Positions 45,380-53,718 of a DNA stretch of 64,000 nucleotides are shown piece after piece. Each line of letters begins with the position of its first letter. The stretch's first letter is position 1. The DNA lies in assembly GCF_018374135.1 (NCBI RefSeq), contig NZ_JAHAFS010000009.1, positions 25,863 to 89,862 on the forward strand, written 5' to 3'. The notes below the pieces were generated by a model that did not search any database, had not been told where the DNA came from, and saw nothing but the letters and a program-made list of their open reading frames with translations. The position numbers and the translations under genes are program-made. The stretch is from Campylobacter gracilis (GTDB taxonomy: Bacteria > Campylobacterota > Campylobacteria > Campylobacterales > Campylobacteraceae).

Positions 45380-46287
45380 AGCGCGCCTCCTTGATCGCTA
45401 TCGCGTCCGTTTTGTTCGGCATTTCTGTTTCGCTCATTGCTTTTTTTAGCGCTCAGCGTGCCGCTAGGTACGCCGGTGCGGTCGCTTTTTTTGCTACCCT
45501 GCGCCCGTCCGTCGCTATTTCGTGAGCCTTTTTTGCCGTCCTGAGCGCAGTTCGCGCCGCTTTGTGCGTCGCCGCATGCTGTTTGCTCGCCATTTTCCGC
45601 GCTAGTGCCGTGCGAGGCGCCGTTTTGTAAAAGCTCGATCGCGATTTGCGCGCATTTTTGCTCGGCTTCTTTTTTGCTAGCTCCCACGGCGGAGGAGAGC
45701 CGCTTGCCGCCAACAAGCGCCGCCATTTCGAAGCTTTTTTTATGATCGGGACCGCTCGAGCCTAAAAGGATATATTCGGGCGTGACGCCGAATTTTGCCT
45801 GCGTGAGCTCTTGCAGCGCGGTTTTGTAGTCTTTAACGAGCTCGTTAAAGCTGATGCGCGGATAGAGGATTTCTAAGATTGCAATCGCGATGCGGGCAGT
45901 GTTTTGCAGCCCGCTCTCGAGATAGACGGCGCCCATTATCGCCTCAAACGCGTCCGAAAGCAGCGAGGGCTTCTCACGCCCACCGTTGCGCTCCTCGGAC
46001 AGCGACATATTCAGGTTCTCGCCGATGCCCAAAAATTTTGCAAATTTAGAAAAGCTACTTTCGTTCACGAGCGCAGCGCGCAGCTTGCTCAGATCACCCT
46101 CGTCGCTGCTAAATTTTTTGAAAAGATACTCGCCCACGATCAGATCCATCACCGCATCGCCTAAAAATTCCAGCCTCTCGTTGTTGTGTCCGTTTTTGGC
46201 GCTTTTGTGTGTAAGAGCGATCTTGAGGTGGGCCTGGTTTTTAAATTTATAGCCCAGTTTTTCTTGTAATTTTTCTAAATTTTGCAT
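45376..46287 (-). CDS. rnc: Ribonuclease III with a C-terminal extension
   Basis: 303 residues, about 80 longer than usual. The RNase III signature is NERLEFLGDAVMD (about 36-48), with the second acidic site in SDAFEAIMGAVYLE. A double-stranded RNA-binding domain (about 150-220) follows, including YKTALQELTQAK and KKEAEQKCAQIA. Residues 221-303 are a low-complexity Gly/Ser/Asn/Lys tail without family similarity and without RAATTY words. The enzyme processes rRNA and mRNA. The start is a normal ATG at 46287. Confidence 0.95.
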   Translation of the reverse strand: MQNLEKLQEKLGYKFKNQAHLKIALTHKSAKNGHNNERLEFLGDAVMDLIVGEYLFKKFSSDEGDLSKLRAALVNESSFSKFAKFLGIGENLNMSLSEERNGGREKPSLLSDAFEAIMGAVYLESGLQNTARIAIAILEILYPRISFNELVKDYKTALQELTQAKFGVTPEYILLGSSGPDHKKSFEMAALVGGKRLSSAVGASKKEAEQKCAQIAIELLQNGASHGTSAENGEQTACGDAQSGANCAQDGKKGSRNSDGRAQGSKKSDRTGVPSGTLSAKKSNERNRNAEQNGRDSDQGGAL

Positions 46288-46688
46288 CTTTGCCCTTTAT
46301 TATAAAATTTTACGAAATCCGCGGCGGCTCGCACGCAAACGGCATCCGGTGCGAACAAAACCCGCACAAGCGAAACGAACGAGTGCAGGCATAGCCCGCG
46401 CTAAATTTGCATTAACGCGGCGAATGAAGCGCGCTAGCTACGGTCTACGACGAATAAAATTTAAACGCGCCTGCTAATTCTAATGCAAACTGCGCCGAAG
46501 CCCGATTGCCGCAAATTTAATCCTCGCCAAAAACGCATCTGTAGCAAAGACAAGAGCCCGATTGCGTGAGCAAACGCACTAAAACCGGCTTCGGGTGATA
46601 AAATTTACGCCGAAGCGGCTCTGCGTGCAAAGCAAACGCGGGTAAATCCATGCTAAATCCGCGCAACCGCAAGCTTCGCCGCAAAATT
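46288..46688. other. Intergenic, no gene seen
   Basis: About 400 bases between rnhA and rnc, although these belong to a conserved group. It has few AAATTT words compared with other gaps and no supported open frame. Confidence 0.55.
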
Positions 46689-47111
46689 TTAGCCCTTTAT
46701 CGCTTCCGCCGCCGCGCGAGCCATAGCGTCGCACTCCTCGTTTTGCGGATGACCCGCATGCCCCTTGACCCAGGAGGCCCTGATCTCGTGAGGCGCCGCC
46801 GCCGCAAGGTATCTGCGCCACAGATCCGCGTTTTTCTTGCCCTTAAAATCGGTAACGACCCACTTTGCGAGCCAGGAATTTATCGCCTTAACGACATATT
46901 CGCTATCGGTAAAAAGCTCGACGCGGCAGGGCTGCTTAAGCGCGCTAAGCCCCATTATAGCGGCCGTTAGCTCCATTTGATTATTGGTCGTCATCGCTTC
47001 CGCGCCGCTTGCCTTTTTTATCGCGTCGCCGTATTGCAGTATGTAAGCCCAGCCGCCCGCTCCAGGGTTTCCGAGGCAGCTACCGTCGCTAAAAAGTTTG
47101 ACCGATTTCAC
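46689..47111 (-). CDS. rnhA: Ribonuclease HI
   Basis: 140 residues. The catalytic acids are visible: D9 (LFSDGSCLGNPG), E47 (NQMELTAAI), D69 (FTDSEYV) and D133 or so in the ECDAMARAAA helix. A basic handle WLAKWVVTDFKGKKNADLW is present. RNase HI removes RNA from RNA-DNA hybrids. It overlaps the TPR gene by 23 bases. Confidence 0.96.
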   Translation of the reverse strand: MKSVKLFSDGSCLGNPGAGGWAYILQYGDAIKKASGAEAMTTNNQMELTAAIMGLSALKQPCRVELFTDSEYVVKAINSWLAKWVVTDFKGKKNADLWRRYLAAAAPHEIRASWVKGHAGHPQNEECDAMARAAAEAIKG

Positions 47112-48114
47112 CGGTTTTCTCCGAAATTTGCGCTCTTATTTCCATGCTGCCTAGCTCGTAGCAGACCGGACAGCGGTGCGAGAAGAGCCCCACCGAGCTT
47201 TTGCACTTCGCGCAGGTGTAGCTAAAGCTAAGCCCCGCGTCCTCAAAGCCCGCGTCTTTCATAGCTATAAGTGCGTTGATCTCAAAAATTTTACTCGCGC
47301 TCTGCGGCTTTTGATCGCTTTTTCCGAGCGCGTAAAAAAGGGCGTTATACTCCGCATCCTGCGTATTTACCGCCGCAGGGAAATCATAGATCAGATCGAT
47401 AGCCTGCTCGATCGGCGGGAAGCGGTCAAAGCCCTCCATAGGCTCTTTGTTTTTGATAAAAAGCTCCATGCAGAACCGCCCCGCGCCTTTGAAATTTAGC
47501 TTTGAAATTTTAGCGATCTTCTTATTAAACGGCGTATTGGCGTCGTTTGCGATGATCTGAGCGCGCTCGAACTGGCTTTGAGCATATACTTCGGCGTCCT
47601 GCTCGCGCAGCGCGTCAAGCACCTCAAGCGCCTCATTAAAGCGCTTCAGCCGCTCATAAATCACCGTAAGATGCGTAAGGGCCTCTTTGTTTCTGGGGCG
47701 CAGCTTCAGCGCCTGCAAAAACACCTCTTCGGCGCGCCCCAAAAAGCCCGCTTTGAAATATACGATACCGAGATTGGTAAGGATAAACTCCCTCTGCACG
47801 CCGCCGCTAGCCTTGCTTAACGCGATTAGATAAATTTCTATCGCGCGCTCGAAGTCGCCGCTTTTGACGAAAGAGCTAGCTAAAATTCCAAGCGTCGGGA
47901 TGTCTATCTGCGGGCTTGCCAAAAGCTGTCTGTGCTCCGAACTAAGCGCGTCTAGTGTGTCAAATTTTTTGATAAAATTCTCTAGGCTCTGCCTCTCGTT
48001 TTTTTTAGAAAAAACTCCCCAAATGTAGCTTAGAATCGACACCAGTAAGATTATGCTTATCAGCATGATAAGCCCGAAAATCGGGTCGCGATCGTCTAAG
48101 AAAAAATTATCCAA
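47089..48114 (-). CDS. LapB-like TPR protein with a C-terminal zinc ribbon
   Basis: 341 residues from a TTG at 48114, chosen because GACGAGG lies six bases upstream; the longer reading from 48144 lacks a site. The N-terminus has one membrane segment (about 10-30). TPR-like repeats follow, for example LGIVYFKAGFLGRAEEVFLQ, and the C-terminus holds a rubredoxin-like knuckle with CAKC and CPVC. This architecture is that of E. coli LapB, which regulates lipopolysaccharide synthesis through LpxC and FtsH. It corresponds to Cj1637 and diverges from dnaG. Confidence 0.8.
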   Translation of the reverse strand: MDNFFLDDRDPIFGLIMLISIILLVSILSYIWGVFSKKNERQSLENFIKKFDTLDALSSEHRQLLASPQIDIPTLGILASSFVKSGDFERAIEIYLIALSKASGGVQREFILTNLGIVYFKAGFLGRAEEVFLQALKLRPRNKEALTHLTVIYERLKRFNEALEVLDALREQDAEVYAQSQFERAQIIANDANTPFNKKIAKISKLNFKGAGRFCMELFIKNKEPMEGFDRFPPIEQAIDLIYDFPAAVNTQDAEYNALFYALGKSDQKPQSASKIFEINALIAMKDAGFEDAGLSFSYTCAKCKSSVGLFSHRCPVCYELGSMEIRAQISEKTGEIGQTF

Positions 48115-48161
48115 ATCAAACCTCGTCGCAAAAATAAAGGGCAATTATAGCAAAGTGCGGG

Positions 48162-48167
48162 TATAAT
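48162..48167 (+). promoter_or_regulatory. Minus-10 element of dnaG
   Basis: TATAAT at 48162-48167 ends only seven bases before the dnaG ATG at 48175. A start six to eight bases downstream would leave no leader, and there is no ribosome binding site upstream of the ATG. The dnaG transcript may be leaderless. Confidence 0.5.
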
Positions 48168-48174
48168 TTCGCTT

Positions 48175-50307
48175 ATGATTAAAAACGAAAGCATAGAAAA
48201 TCTGCTGGCCACCGTAGATATCGTAGACGTCGTAGAAAAATATGTCCCGCTTAAGCGCAGCGGCGCAAATTTCGTGGGCGTCTGCCCTTTCCACGACGAT
48301 TCGCACCCGAGCATGAGCGTGAGCTCCAAGCTTGGAATTTTTCACTGCTTTTCGTGCAAAGCGGGCGGTAACGCGATTAAATTTATCCAAGATTACGAAA
48401 AGATAAGCTTCCCAGAAGCGGTCGAAAAGCTTGCGGGGATGTATAATTTCGCGCTGCAATACACCGGCGCCAAAGTCCAGGAGCGCAGCGAAGAGAAGAA
48501 GGTGCTCGGGATTTTAAACGCCTACTACCAAAGCTGCCTTTATCAAAATCCTGCCGCCGTAAAATACCTACACGATCGCGGACTGAGCGAACAAAGCATT
48601 CGCAAATTCGGCCTTGGCTACGCAGGAGCTAGCGTGCAGACGATCAGGGTTTTACAAAACGAAGAAATTCCGCCGCAAGACGCGCTAAATGCGGGCGCGG
48701 TAAAGCAAAACGAGCGCGGGCTCTACGCAAGCTTCATCGAGCGCATCACCTTTCCGATCTACAACCACGCGAGCAAGCTCGTGGGTTTCGGCGGTCGCAC
48801 GATAAGCGGCAACCCAGCCAAATACGTCAATTCGCCGCAGTGCGCGCTGTTTGATAAATCTAAAATTTTCTACGCATTCGACCTTGCGAAAAAAAGCGCG
48901 ATCGCCAAAAAAACCCTCATCATCACCGAGGGCTACATGGACGTCATCATGCTGCATCAAGCGGGCATCGACAACGCCGTAGCGGTGCTCGGCACGGCGC
49001 TGACGCCCGCTCATCTGCCGCTTATAAAGCGCGCGGAGCTTAACGTCGTGCTTAGCTTCGACGGCGACGCCGCGGGCATCAATGCGGCGATAAAATCGGC
49101 GCGGCTTTTGTGCCTAAATAAGATCGACTCAAGCGTCGCTATAATCGGCGGCGGCGCCGATCCTGCGGATATGATTGCGGCGGGTAAGGTGCGCGAGCTA
49201 GAGCAAATTTATGCTAGCGGCATGGAGAGCGGGGAGTTTCTGATCCGAAGAATCGCTAAAAAATACGACCTCACCCGCCCCGTGCAAAAAGAAGCGGCGC
49301 TAAATGAGATCAAAGAATTTACCGCAGCGCTCGGCCCCGTGCTCGCCGAGTCCTATCAGAGCCTAGTGGCGCAAATTTTAAATGTCTCGCCCGCTTCGTT
49401 TAATCTCTCTAGCGGCGGTAAAAATTTCGGCGCGGGCTTTGAGGGGCGAAATTTTAACGAGGGCGGGAGCTTCGGCTCTTACGATTTCGGTTCTTACGAA
49501 GGGCGCGGCGCAGACGGCAAGGGCGGTGCGAGCGGAAGCTTAAACGGCGGAAATTTTATTCGCGCGCAAAACATGGCGCTCTATGAAAGCTCTGCGCCGC
49601 CTGCGGCTTCGGCGAGGCTCGGGCGGACGCTACTGCGCCGCAAGGAGATCGCGGAGCTTCAGATCATAAAATCGATGCTGCTCGATGGCGAGATGGCACA
49701 GCTCGGGCTCGGCTGCTTGGAGCGGCGCGATTTTCGCATGCACGGCGATATTTTCGAGGCGTTTTTGGCTTTCTCTCGCAGCGGCGGAAATTTTAAAAAT
49801 TTCATCGCGGGCGAGAGCGGTAATGCGGATAGTAATGCAAGCGAAAATTTTACCGCGGGCGGCGCGGGAGAAATTATCCAGGGCGAGAGCGTAAATTTAA
49901 AAATCGGCGAGAATTCTAGCGAGCAAAATTTTATCGAGCAAGGCTCTGCAGGCGCCGTAAATTTAAAAGGCTCCTCCGCGCAGCAGGGCGCAAACGGCGG
50001 TGAGAAGCAAGAGGGTGCAAATAACGGCGAGAAACGGAGCTCAAACAGCGGTGCAAAGCAAGGCGAGAGGGAAGCCGCAGCTCAAAATGCCCAAAGCGCT
50101 CAAAGCGAGGCCTACGAAAATCTGCGCGCACTCGCACTGGACGATGAAATTTTGCCGATCGGCGGCGCAGCGCTTTTTAACGACGCGTGCAAAATTTTAC
50201 GCCGCAACGCCCTGCAAGATCTGATGCAAAAGCTCAAAAACTCCGACGCGCCCGATAAGATCGAGCGGATCTTGGAGTATCAAAAAAAGATCAATCAACT
50301 CAAGTAA
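48175..50307 (+). CDS. dnaG: DNA primase
   Basis: 710 residues, about 100 longer than C. jejuni primase as I recall. The N-terminal zinc domain has CPFHDDSHPSMSV with later CFSCKAGG (C3H type). The TOPRIM region shows ITEGYMDVIMLHQAG and the metal-binding SFDGDAAG (about 300-307). Past residue 410 are two low-complexity Gly/Asn/Phe-rich segments (about 415-461 and 538-640) that carry ten phased RAATTY words. Between and after them is the helicase-binding C-terminal domain. Primase starts Okazaki fragments. There is no ribosome binding site before the ATG. Confidence 0.95.
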   Translation: MIKNESIENLLATVDIVDVVEKYVPLKRSGANFVGVCPFHDDSHPSMSVSSKLGIFHCFSCKAGGNAIKFIQDYEKISFPEAVEKLAGMYNFALQYTGAKVQERSEEKKVLGILNAYYQSCLYQNPAAVKYLHDRGLSEQSIRKFGLGYAGASVQTIRVLQNEEIPPQDALNAGAVKQNERGLYASFIERITFPIYNHASKLVGFGGRTISGNPAKYVNSPQCALFDKSKIFYAFDLAKKSAIAKKTLIITEGYMDVIMLHQAGIDNAVAVLGTALTPAHLPLIKRAELNVVLSFDGDAAGINAAIKSARLLCLNKIDSSVAIIGGGADPADMIAAGKVRELEQIYASGMESGEFLIRRIAKKYDLTRPVQKEAALNEIKEFTAALGPVLAESYQSLVAQILNVSPASFNLSSGGKNFGAGFEGRNFNEGGSFGSYDFGSYEGRGADGKGGASGSLNGGNFIRAQNMALYESSAPPAASARLGRTLLRRKEIAELQIIKSMLLDGEMAQLGLGCLERRDFRMHGDIFEAFLAFSRSGGNFKNFIAGESGNADSNASENFTAGGAGEIIQGESVNLKIGENSSEQNFIEQGSAGAVNLKGSSAQQGANGGEKQEGANNGEKRSSNSGAKQGEREAAAQNAQSAQSEAYENLRALALDDEILPIGGAALFNDACKILRRNALQDLMQKLKNSDAPDKIERILEYQKKINQLK
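49422..49964 (+). repeat. Phased RAATTY array in the primase linkers
   Basis: Ten sites start at 49422, 49449, 49551, 49788, 49797, 49845, 49893, 49911, 49926 and 49959. All intervals (27, 102, 237, 9, 48, 48, 18, 15, 33) are multiples of three. Every site reads xxR AAT TYx, giving Asn-Phe, Asn-Leu or Asn-Ser. The array spans both low-complexity segments. Confidence 0.8.
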
Positions 50308-50316
50308 AGGAACGAA

Positions 50317-51300
50317 ATGAAGGCATTGGCGCTCTTTAGCGGCGGGCTTGACTCCATGCTCGCGGTCAAACTCATCGTCTCGCAAGGCATCGAGGTGCTC
50401 GCGCTGAATATGGATATCGGATTTGGCGGCAAGGACGATAAGAGCGAGATCATGCGCCGCAGAGCCGCAGCCGCGGGGGCGGATTTTAAAAGCGTCGATA
50501 TCAGAAGCGAATATCTACGTCAGGTGCTTTTCGAGCCCAAATACGGCTACGGCAAGCACTTCAACCCCTGCATCGACTGCCACGGATATATGTTTAAGAC
50601 CGCGCTTGCGATGCTACAAAGCGAAGGGGCGAGCTTCATCATCACTGGCGAGGTGCTCGGACAGCGCCCGATGAGCCAGCGCGCGCAGGCCTTAGCTCAG
50701 GTCGGCGGGCTTAGCGGCGATGAGGAGGGGCTGATCCTGCGTCCGCTGTGTGCGAAGCTGCTGCCGCCCACTACGCCCGAGATCAAGGGCTGGGTAGATA
50801 GGGGCGCGCTGCTTGACATCAGCGGGCGCGGGCGGGCTAGACAGATGCAACTGGCGGCGGAGTTCGGCTTTGAGGATTACGAAACGCCGGCGGGAGGCTG
50901 TTTGCTAACCGTGCAGAGCTTCAGCGAGCGGATCAAGGATGCGGTAAAATTTGAAAAGATCGAAACGCCCGCAGACGCTGAAATTTTAAAATTCGGGCGC
51001 CATCTGCGCTTGCCGGGCGGCGCCAAGCTCATAATCGGTCGGGATGAGAGCGACAACAAAAAGCTTGCCGCAGTGCAAAATCCAAAATTTAGCGAGATAA
51101 AATTTAAAGACGACGTCGTGGGCGCGCTAAGCCTGCTAAGTAGAGGCGCGAGCGAAGCGGATAGGGCGCTTGCGGCGAGACTGGCGCTAACATACGCCAA
51201 AACGGACGCCGCGCGCCGCTACATCGTACTCATAGAGGGCAGCGAGCTGAGCGCAAGCCCATTTGAGAGTAAGGATGCTGCGCGTGGGTATTTTGTGTAA
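50317..51300 (+). CDS. PP-loop ATPase, MnmA/ThiI-like
   Basis: 327 residues. The N-terminal PP-loop is LFSGGLDSMLAVKL (residues about 6-19). Conserved cysteines are in NPCIDCHGY (about 88-96) and PAGGCLLT (about 190). The overall arrangement resembles tRNA thiouridylases of the MnmA/ThiI group, but the typical C-terminal domains differ. It could be an adenylating enzyme for tRNA or cofactor sulfuration. It starts 9 bases after the dnaG stop with an AAAGGAA site, so it is co-transcribed. Confidence 0.75.
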   Translation: MKALALFSGGLDSMLAVKLIVSQGIEVLALNMDIGFGGKDDKSEIMRRRAAAAGADFKSVDIRSEYLRQVLFEPKYGYGKHFNPCIDCHGYMFKTALAMLQSEGASFIITGEVLGQRPMSQRAQALAQVGGLSGDEEGLILRPLCAKLLPPTTPEIKGWVDRGALLDISGRGRARQMQLAAEFGFEDYETPAGGCLLTVQSFSERIKDAVKFEKIETPADAEILKFGRHLRLPGGAKLIIGRDESDNKKLAAVQNPKFSEIKFKDDVVGALSLLSRGASEADRALAARLALTYAKTDAARRYIVLIEGSELSASPFESKDAARGYFV

Positions 51301-51456
51301 AATCTAAACCGCCATCCAGGTTGTATTTGATAGGCGTAAAAACGACAATGCTTGAAGCGAGCCTAAAATGCGGCTGGCACAGGGCTAAATTTTACCGCTG
51401 CTAGCGTTAAATTTAAAAGCAAAAGCGAGCAAATTTTACAAATTTAAGGAGCGTTT

Positions 51457-51579
51457 ATGGAGTATTTCAAGCCTTTTATCGCAAGTATCGCAGGCCGCGC
51501 TAGAGATGACGATCACACGAGCGCGCACGATCATATCATCGCGCCGCTACTGCAAAATGCGCTCGCCGCCTATGTCTAA
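51457..51579 (+). CDS. Small 40-residue protein or 5' part of a frameshifted gene
   Basis: A strong AAGGAG site at 51446-51451 precedes an ATG that opens 40 codons (MEYFKPFIASIAGRARDDD, then a DHIIAPLLQ segment). It ends at TAA 51577-51579. The next open frame begins inside it, at 51572 in another frame. Either a small coupled protein or the beginning of one longer gene that has lost frame. Function unknown. Confidence 0.5.
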   Translation: MEYFKPFIASIAGRARDDDHTSAHDHIIAPLLQNALAAYV

Positions 51580-52033
51580 TAACGGCCGCAAAGATAGTAT
51601 CGTGGGGGCATTCGGTAGCGTGGAGCACCCGCTAAACTTAAGCGAGTTTAGTTTTCTCGTGCGCGAGCGGGGCAAATTTCGCCTCGATACCTCTTGCGAA
51701 TGCGTAAACGGCGCCGAGATCTTTTGGAACGCCTGCAGCTTTAGGCGCGGCTCGGTTATTATTTTGCTCGAGGGAGAGTTTGATCCGGCGCCTATTTTGC
51801 GCCGCTGCGCCGAGATAAGCATAGACGAGACGCCAAATATGGGCAACAGCCCCTCGGCAACCAAGCTTGCTAAGCGCGCGATGAGCGAGGGGCAGATCGC
51901 CGTGCTTTTTAGCGCTTCAAACGGGATAGAGCGGATGGATATCTACGCTCCCGAGGCGGTGCGGGATAAAATTTTAAAACTTGCGGATGAGATAAACGGG
52001 GGATTAAATTTAAAATTTAACCGCGAAAGCTAG
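51572..52033 (+). CDS. Unknown protein, overlaps the preceding small ORF
   Basis: 153 residues from the ATG at 51572 (MSNNGRKDSIVGAFGSVEHP). It has no ribosome binding site of its own and overlaps the preceding 40-residue frame by 8 bases, so it depends on coupling or on a frameshift. Readable segments include FSFLVRERGKFRLD and VRDKILKLADEING. It is followed by about 500 bases without a gene. No family recognised. Confidence 0.55.
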   Translation: MSNNGRKDSIVGAFGSVEHPLNLSEFSFLVRERGKFRLDTSCECVNGAEIFWNACSFRRGSVIILLEGEFDPAPILRRCAEISIDETPNMGNSPSATKLAKRAMSEGQIAVLFSASNGIERMDIYAPEAVRDKILKLADEINGGLNLKFNRES

Positions 52034-52525
52034 AGATATGCGTATAAATTTCGGCGTGCAGTGAGAATTTTAAGACGCTAGACGTTAAATTTAAGTAGCA
52101 AGAGCATGAAAATAGAAGCGAGGCAATATAAGAAAAAATATGAATGAAACCGCGCTATAGGCAGGCTTTTGAGCTGGCTGGCAAAGCATCTTTCATAGAT
52201 ACGAAAAGCTTGGCGCGTAGATTTTAAAATTTACGGCGGACAGGCGAAGCGCTTGCCGCAACTGTGCAAAACTCAATCTACATTGAAGCAGGCAAATTGC
52301 AAAATGTTCGCAAATTTATTCGCCTTTTTGCAGTCTGAGCCGATCGCTGGCTTTCTCTAAATTTTAGCTCAAGAAAGCAAAATACGCTCAAAGCCTCGTA
52401 GCAAAGTAGCGGCTCGCGCGCCTCAAAATGCAAGCAAAATTCGCTCAAGGCGGCAAAAGCGTAGGCTTTGCCGTACGGCGTCGCTTTTTAGATAAATTTA
52501 AACCGCGCTGTGCTTCGGATAAATT
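52034..52525. other. Intergenic, no gene seen
   Basis: About 490 bases between the 51572 gene and the leucine-rich pseudogene. I see no supported open frame, RNA gene or terminator. Confidence 0.55.
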
Positions 52526-53615
52526 TTAAAAATCCCGCACTGCATCAAACCACTCCTGAGTTTTGCTCCGCGGTATCTCAAAGCGCGCATTATCCGCTAT
52601 CTGGCGCACCGCTACGTAAGCGTCCTCGCGCTCAGGCGTCTCGATATTCGGTAGCTTATTTATCACGCCCACGAGCTCCTCTATGACCGCCCTTGCTTCG
52701 CGCTCGCAGCTCGCTTTTTTGATCGCTTTTAGCGCGGTTTTGTAGGCGCGGCTTTGCCGTTTTTACCTTCCCAGTTTGTAAAGAGGATATTAAATTCGCT
52801 CTCAAACCACGCCTTTTTACGCAGCTGCGCGACGGCGGCGTACTCAAACTCTCGCGTTTTAGTAAGCGCGGCAAACTCCTTTTTAAGCGCCCTGCCTGCG
52901 TCTCGCTCGACATTCCACGCGATAAAATAATTAAGCCCGCTCCACGATTTAAGCGGCCCGCTCAAATCGCGGCAGTATCTTATCTGGATGGAATTTAATC
53001 CCTCAAGCGCGCTAAGGGCACGCAGGTTGCAGACGGCGCCGTTTAGACTGACGCTTTTTAGCGCGGAAAACTGCAACAAACTCTCGCAGTCAAATGGCTC
53101 GCCGCAAACACCGGTAGCTTAAACGGCTCCGCGCCCTTGGCATCATCCTCGCGAAAGCAAAAAGAAACGTCTTTAAGCCCGCCCGCATCCTCGATCGTAA
53201 AATTTTCCGCCTTGCCGTAAAATTCCGCCTTACGCGTATCTGCACCGAGCCGAACGCAAATTTTAAAGCGATCGCAGTCTAGACTTAGGCGGCGGATGTG
53301 AGCCTTGCTAAAATCTAGCTAGACGTCTTTTTGCGGCGCCCAGAAAAAGCTCTCTATCTCACGCTCCTGCGACCACTGCGCAAAACTCGCGTCGTTGCCC
53401 GCATAGTAGAAAAACCTAGGTCAATGCCCGCCGGCCGGTATTTGCATGCCGTCAAATGCGCTCCACGAAATGGGCGTATCCGCATCTATATAGGCATCGG
53501 CATCGCCGTAGCCCTTAGGCGCTATGCTAAAGCTGCCTTGCCCCGCGGGGATATCCACCTCATGGCTATTTTCGCCCGTTAGCGAAATATAAAATTTACC
53601 TTCGTTTTTTGTCAT
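52526..53615 (-). pseudogene. Decayed leucine-rich-repeat, immunity-like gene
   Basis: A single protein of about 360 residues can be followed through four lesions. From the ATG at 53615 (MTKNEGKFYISLTGENSHEV) it meets TGA at 53421-53423 and TAG at 53319-53321, both in frame with readable protein continuing after them (FFYYAGNDASFAQW and SKAHIRRLSLDCDRF). Frame changes follow near 53100 and near 52754. The last part reads EELVGVINKLPNIETPERED and stops at 52526. Leucine-rich segments lie in the middle. The protein type resembles the leucine-rich, immunity-like gene at 28199. Confidence 0.75.
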
Positions 53616-53718
53616 GATCTATCCTTTTATCTGCCTTTTGCAAGCGGTGCGTCGCGTCTGCAAAGCAAAACCCCTAGCCTACAAGCGGGCATTGCGCCAA
53701 ATAGCCCTCCCGCACCCG

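Noticed and set aside
53421..53423. In-frame TGA read as possible selenocysteine
   Set aside because: The same gene has a TAG codon and two frameshifts, so decay explains it better. Trp (TGG) fits the position and I see no SECIS-like hairpin after it.
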